Assembly: GCA_021789755.1 (NCBI GenBank)
Contig: JAJYJD010000114.1
Coordinates: 1-10,396, forward strand
Reading direction: 5' to 3'
DNA from: Bacteroidota bacterium
GTDB taxonomy: Bacteria; Bacteroidota; Ignavibacteria; Kryptoniales; JAKASW01
DNA: 10,396 nt
The position numbers were made by a program, and so were the translations under genes. Shown one piece after another: positions 7,830 to 10,396 of the stretch. Position 1 is the stretch's first letter, and every line of letters begins with the position of its first letter. Under the pieces are notes generated by a model that was given only the letters and a program-made list of their open reading frames with translations, was not told the origin of the DNA and did not search any database.

Positions 7830-9236
7830 TCAAATATCTATTGCATGTCCAAGTGCGTCTTCTGCAGCTTCCATAACCGCCTCGCTCAGAGTCGGATGAG
7901 CATGCACCGTCCGGATAATCTCGTACGGAGTGGTTTCGAGTTTCTTGGCGACACCCAGTTCCGCGATCAGCTCCGTCGCTCCGTGTCCGATAATGTGAGC
8001 ACCGAGCAGTTCACCGTATTTTGAGTCAAAAATGAGCTTTACAAAACCGATCGCTTCATTTGTAGCTATCGCCTTTCCATTAGCTGTGAACGGAAACCGC
8101 CCGATCTTAGTTTCATATCCGAGTTCTTTTGCTTTAGCTTCCGTAATTCCAATACTTGCGACCTGCGGCTGGCAATAGGTGCAGCCCGGAATACTGTTGT
8201 AGTCGAGGACTTCGGTTTCAACTCCGGCGATGCCTTCCACGCAACGGATCCCTTCGGCGGAGGCAACATGTGCAAGCCACGGAGGTCCTATCACGTCCCC
8301 AACGGCATAGACGCCTTTCACGTCCGTCCCATAATTCGTCTTGTCTACTTTAATCCAGGATTTCTCCACATTTACGCCAATATTTTCGAGGCCGAGGCCG
8401 TCCGAATTGCCCTGTATGCCGATAGCAACGAGCGCGATGTCTGCCTTGAGTTCCTGGCTACCCTTCTTGTTCGAGACTTTTACTGACACACCGTCTCCGG
8501 CGGCTACGGCAGATTCGACCTTGGTCTCTGTCAGGATTTCAATTCCCTGCTTCTTAAATTCTCTTTCGAGTTGGGCGGTCACCTCGGCATCTTCAATCGG
8601 GAGGATGTTCGGCATCATTTCAATCAGGGTCACTTTCGTACCGAAGGCGTTATAGAAATAAGCAAATTCCGCTCCGATGGCGCCGGCCCCGATAATGATC
8701 ATTTCTTTCGGAATTGATTCCAGAATCATCGCTTCCGTGCTGGTGACTACTTTCTTCCGGTCGATCTTTATGCCTGGTAGCTCGCGCGGCCGGGCACCGG
8801 TCGAAATGATAATATTTTTCCCCTCGACCTGTGCGACTTCTTTTCCATAATTGTCGACGACGGAGAGTTTGTTTGGGCCAATGAATTTCCCGATGCCGCC
8901 CACCTTTTCTATTTTGTTCTTCTTGAAGAGATACTCGACTCCGTTCGACAGTCTGTTGGCGGCATCCCGGCTTCTCTTAATGACTTTCTTGAAATCGATT
9001 TTCAGATTGTCGTAGCTTATCCCGTACTCTTTCGACTCTTTGAAGTTCCACATGACCTCCGCACTCTTCAAGAGGGCCTTCGAAGGAATGCAACCCCAGT
9101 TCAGGCAGATGCCTCCAAGTTTATCCCGTTCTACACAGCCCACCTTCATTCCGAGCTGGGCGGCTCTTATAGCGGCAACATAACCGCCAGGTCCGCCGCC
9201 GAGAACCACAAGGTCGTACTTCTTCGTTTCTGCCAT
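7830..9236 (-). CDS. lpdA: Dihydrolipoamide dehydrogenase (E3)
   Basis: FAD- and NAD-dependent flavoenzyme that reoxidises dihydrolipoyl groups on E2 proteins and yields NADH. It has 468 residues, the usual length. Seen: the FAD-binding VVLGGGPGGYVAA (10-22); the redox disulfide Cys44/Cys49 in GGICLNWGCIPSK; a second dinucleotide-binding GAGAIGAEFA for NAD; AVGDVIGPPWLAHVA of the second FAD contact; and the C-terminal dimerisation domain with the His447-Glu452 catalytic pair in HAHPTLSEAVMEAAEDA. The ATG at 9236 follows a strong GAGGAGA. It is the first gene of the cluster and the only E3 in view, so it probably serves both E1/E2 sets and perhaps the glycine cleavage or 2-oxoglutarate complexes elsewhere. 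The stop codon TGA is followed at once, in the same frame, by lipB. Confidence 0.98.
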   Translation of the reverse strand: MAETKKYDLVVLGGGPGGYVAAIRAAQLGMKVGCVERDKLGGICLNWGCIPSKALLKSAEVMWNFKESKEYGISYDNLKIDFKKVIKRSRDAANRLSNGVEYLFKKNKIEKVGGIGKFIGPNKLSVVDNYGKEVAQVEGKNIIISTGARPRELPGIKIDRKKVVTSTEAMILESIPKEMIIIGAGAIGAEFAYFYNAFGTKVTLIEMMPNILPIEDAEVTAQLEREFKKQGIEILTETKVESAVAAGDGVSVKVSNKKGSQELKADIALVAIGIQGNSDGLGLENIGVNVEKSWIKVDKTNYGTDVKGVYAVGDVIGPPWLAHVASAEGIRCVEGIAGVETEVLDYNSIPGCTYCQPQVASIGITEAKAKELGYETKIGRFPFTANGKAIATNEAIGFVKLIFDSKYGELLGAHIIGHGATELIAELGVAKKLETTPYEIIRTVHAHPTLSEAVMEAAEDALGHAIDI

Positions 9237-9240
9237 TTTA

Positions 9241-9247
9241 TCTCCTC
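9241..9247 (-). promoter_or_regulatory. Strong ribosome binding site of lpdA
   Basis: GAGGAGA on the minus strand, 4 bases (TAAA) before the lpdA ATG at 9236. It is the best Shine-Dalgarno match in the cluster and confirms the lpdA start. Confidence 0.8.
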
Positions 9248-9370
9248 AGACGTTTGGGAGGGCCGGTAGCAAACGGGCACACTCCGATCAGAATGCAAGA
9301 AATTATTCGGTACTTAAGAGTCTCTATACATCAGAGGCTATTTCGTCGATTTTCACTGTGACTGCCTAAA

Positions 9371-9400
9371 AATATAACAGTAAAAAGGCCTCTAAATCAA
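9371..9400 (-). promoter_or_regulatory. Putative housekeeping-sigma promoter of the lpdA operon
   Basis: On the minus strand TTGATT (9395-9400) and TATATT (9371-9376) are separated by 18 bases, close to the sigma-70 -35/-10 pattern. A start near 9364 would give a leader of about 128 bases before lpdA. Bacteroidota promoters often use other elements (TTTG and TAnnTTTG), which I do not see cleanly here, so this assignment depends on the lineage. Confidence 0.45.
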
Positions 9401-9409
9401 ACGTTGCCT

Positions 9410-9429
9410 GGCCCGATCCATCGGGGGCC
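9410..9429. repeat. GC-rich imperfect inverted repeat upstream of the putative lpdA promoter
   Basis: GGCCC (9410-9414) pairs with GGGCC (9425-9429), with GAT/ATC pairing inside; alternatively CCCGAT pairs with ATCGGG. It lies about 9 bases upstream of the proposed -35 element. On the minus strand no clear T-run follows it, so it is a poor terminator for the kinase gene. A regulator-binding site is possible. Confidence 0.35.
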
Positions 9430-9693
9430 GCTAAATGAGTAACCCGCACTTAAGGCTCCTCTTTCGGGCTTGTATGAGACAATCCGGACCAAATTAATCT
9501 GTTGGGAAATGAAAACGTGGGGCGTTGCCTGCCTCTACTGCTCGTCAGAATATCACCTTGCCGTGCAGGAGGGCGATTAGGCACCGGGAAACGAGTCTGA
9601 ATTACTGAGAAGCCAGCGCTATGAAGAGTCCCTTCTCTCTTTTATCAACAGACGACCACGGGATCGTATTCAACATGGGAACCAGTATCCGTC

Positions 9694-10396
9694 TCATACA
9701 TCGGCAACGCATTCAACGAGCTTCAGCCTTATTCTAAAAGTGGATCCTTTCCCCGCTTTACTGTCCCTTAAAGATATCTGCCCATCGTGATACGATTCAA
9801 TAATTCGTTTCGCAAGGCTCAAGCCCAGGCCCCATCCTCTTTTCTTCGTCGAATACCCCGGCCTGAAGATATCACGCCTGAACTTCATATCGATTCCTTT
9901 TCCCGTATCGCTGACGTCGACGACGACGTGTTTGTCTTCCCTGGATATGTTCACTACGATTCTCCCCTGCTTGTCTTCCATCGCGTCGAGGGCGTTCTTT
10001 ATGAGGTTTTCCAGAACCCACTCAAAAAGTTCGGAGTTCATTTTTGCGCAGAGAGAAATTTCCCCGGAAATTAAAAGCTCGACCTTCTTGCCGGTTTGCG
10101 GGATTCGCTTACTGAAATATGCGAACACATTTTCGACGACATCGCTGACGCGCAATACCTGCAATTCGGGCAGTGACCCGATTTTTGAGAACCGCATCGT
10201 AACTTTGTTGAGGCGACTGAGGTCCTGCCCGATGTCGGCGATTATCTCCGCCCGCCGGTTGTCGTCGACATCCGTCTTGAGTAGCTCCAGCCAACCCATG
10301 AGGCTCGAAAGAGGAGTGCCGAGCTGGTGAGCGGTCTCCCTCGCCATACCGACCCAGATGTTGGACTGTTCGCTTCTCTTGATGTAACTGAATGCT
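9694..10396 (-). CDS. Sensor histidine kinase, C-terminal part (partial, N-terminus beyond window)
   Basis: The kinase core of a two-component sensor; it autophosphorylates a histidine and passes the phosphate to a response regulator. The frame stays open to the window edge and gives 233 visible codons, so the Met at 10347 is internal and not the start. Seen, numbered from the edge: phospho-acceptor His23 in ETAHQLGTPLSSLMGW; the N box in ENLIKNALDAMED (about 129-141); the G1 box DTGKGID (163-169); the F box around IFRPGYSTKK; and the G2 box GWGLGLSLAKRI. The stop is TGA at 9694. The sensing domain is outside the window, so the signal is unknown. No response regulator is visible. The 457-base gap suggests separate transcription from the lpdA operon. 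This H-box form is common in Bacteroidota and Ignavibacteriota kinases, as far as I recall. Confidence 0.93.
   Translation of the reverse strand, partial: AFSYIKRSEQSNIWVGMARETAHQLGTPLSSLMGWLELLKTDVDDNRRAEIIADIGQDLSRLNKVTMRFSKIGSLPELQVLRVSDVVENVFAYFSKRIPQTGKKVELLISGEISLCAKMNSELFEWVLENLIKNALDAMEDKQGRIVVNISREDKHVVVDVSDTGKGIDMKFRRDIFRPGYSTKKRGWGLGLSLAKRIIESYHDGQISLRDSKAGKGSTFRIRLKLVECVADV

Larger units (their letters stand above)
9237..9693. other. 457-base non-coding region between the kinase gene and lpdA
   Basis: I find no convincing gene in either direction. It holds the lpdA ribosome binding site, a putative promoter (9371-9400), the inverted repeat at 9410-9429, and a 9-base direct repeat CGTTGCCTG (9402-9410 and 9523-9531). 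The part from about 9430 to 9690 has stops in the frames I read and no tRNA, CRISPR or insertion-sequence structure that I recognise. It may hold kinase-gene 3' sequence, a small RNA, or decayed sequence. Confidence 0.6.

Noticed and set aside
7830..9236. Lpd and LipB as one gene broken by a nonsense mutation or using recoded TGA
   Set aside because: Each protein has its normal family length and termini, and no selenocysteine context is evident. A fused Lpd-LipB would be unexpected, so two genes is the simpler reading.
9607..9645. GAGAAG...CTTCTC inverted repeat followed by a T-rich stretch, as a terminator
   Set aside because: The T-rich side faces the + strand, where no gene ends. The loop is 19 bases and the stem only 6, so it cannot serve the minus-strand kinase gene.
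10109..10347. Kinase gene starting at the Met at 10347
   Set aside because: The frame continues upstream to the window edge with kinase-like sequence (IKRSEQSNIWVG) before the H box, so the gene is truncated by the window and does not start here.

Overview
The window is one long minus-strand gene cluster for 2-oxoacid dehydrogenation and lipoate metabolism. A sensor kinase fragment lies at its upstream (right-hand) end. No gene on the + strand is supported. The FCB group (Bacteroidota, Ignavibacteriota and relatives) fits best. The reasons are the fused E1 alpha-beta dehydrogenase, a kinase H-box of the form ETAHQLGTPLSSLMGW, and AT-rich -10-type elements in a genome of roughly 50 to 55 % GC. 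This placement is inference and cannot be resolved to genus.

Right to left, in the direction of transcription: (1) the 3' part of a histidine kinase gene (9694-10396, cut by the window edge); (2) a 457-base non-coding stretch with a plausible promoter and an inverted repeat; (3) lpdA, E3 dihydrolipoamide dehydrogenase; (4) lipB, octanoyltransferase; (5) a 707-residue fused E1 alpha-beta dehydrogenase of branched-chain type; (6) its E2 acyltransferase; (7) lipA, lipoyl synthase; (8) pdhA, (9) pdhB and (10) pdhC, a separate pyruvate dehydrogenase-type E1 alpha, E1 beta and E2. The window ends inside pdhC after 214 codons. Gaps from lpdA onward are 0, -14, 15, 2, 47, 71 and 10 bases, and no convincing terminator lies between the genes, so one transcript is likely.

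The genes form a nearly self-contained module. LipB loads octanoate from acyl carrier protein onto the lipoyl domains (Lys43 in both E2 proteins). LipA inserts two sulfurs to make lipoate. Two E1/E2 sets then decarboxylate different 2-oxoacids. The E1 phosphorylation-loop sequences point to pyruvate for PdhAB and branched-chain 2-oxoacids for the fused E1. The single E3 in the window could reoxidise the dihydrolipoyl groups of both complexes.

Every gene belongs to a well-known family, and I see no undescribed system. The points most worth a second look are the gene organisation, the in-frame lpdA-TGA-TTG-lipB junction, the fused E1 with its polar N-terminal extension, and the non-coding region upstream of lpdA.
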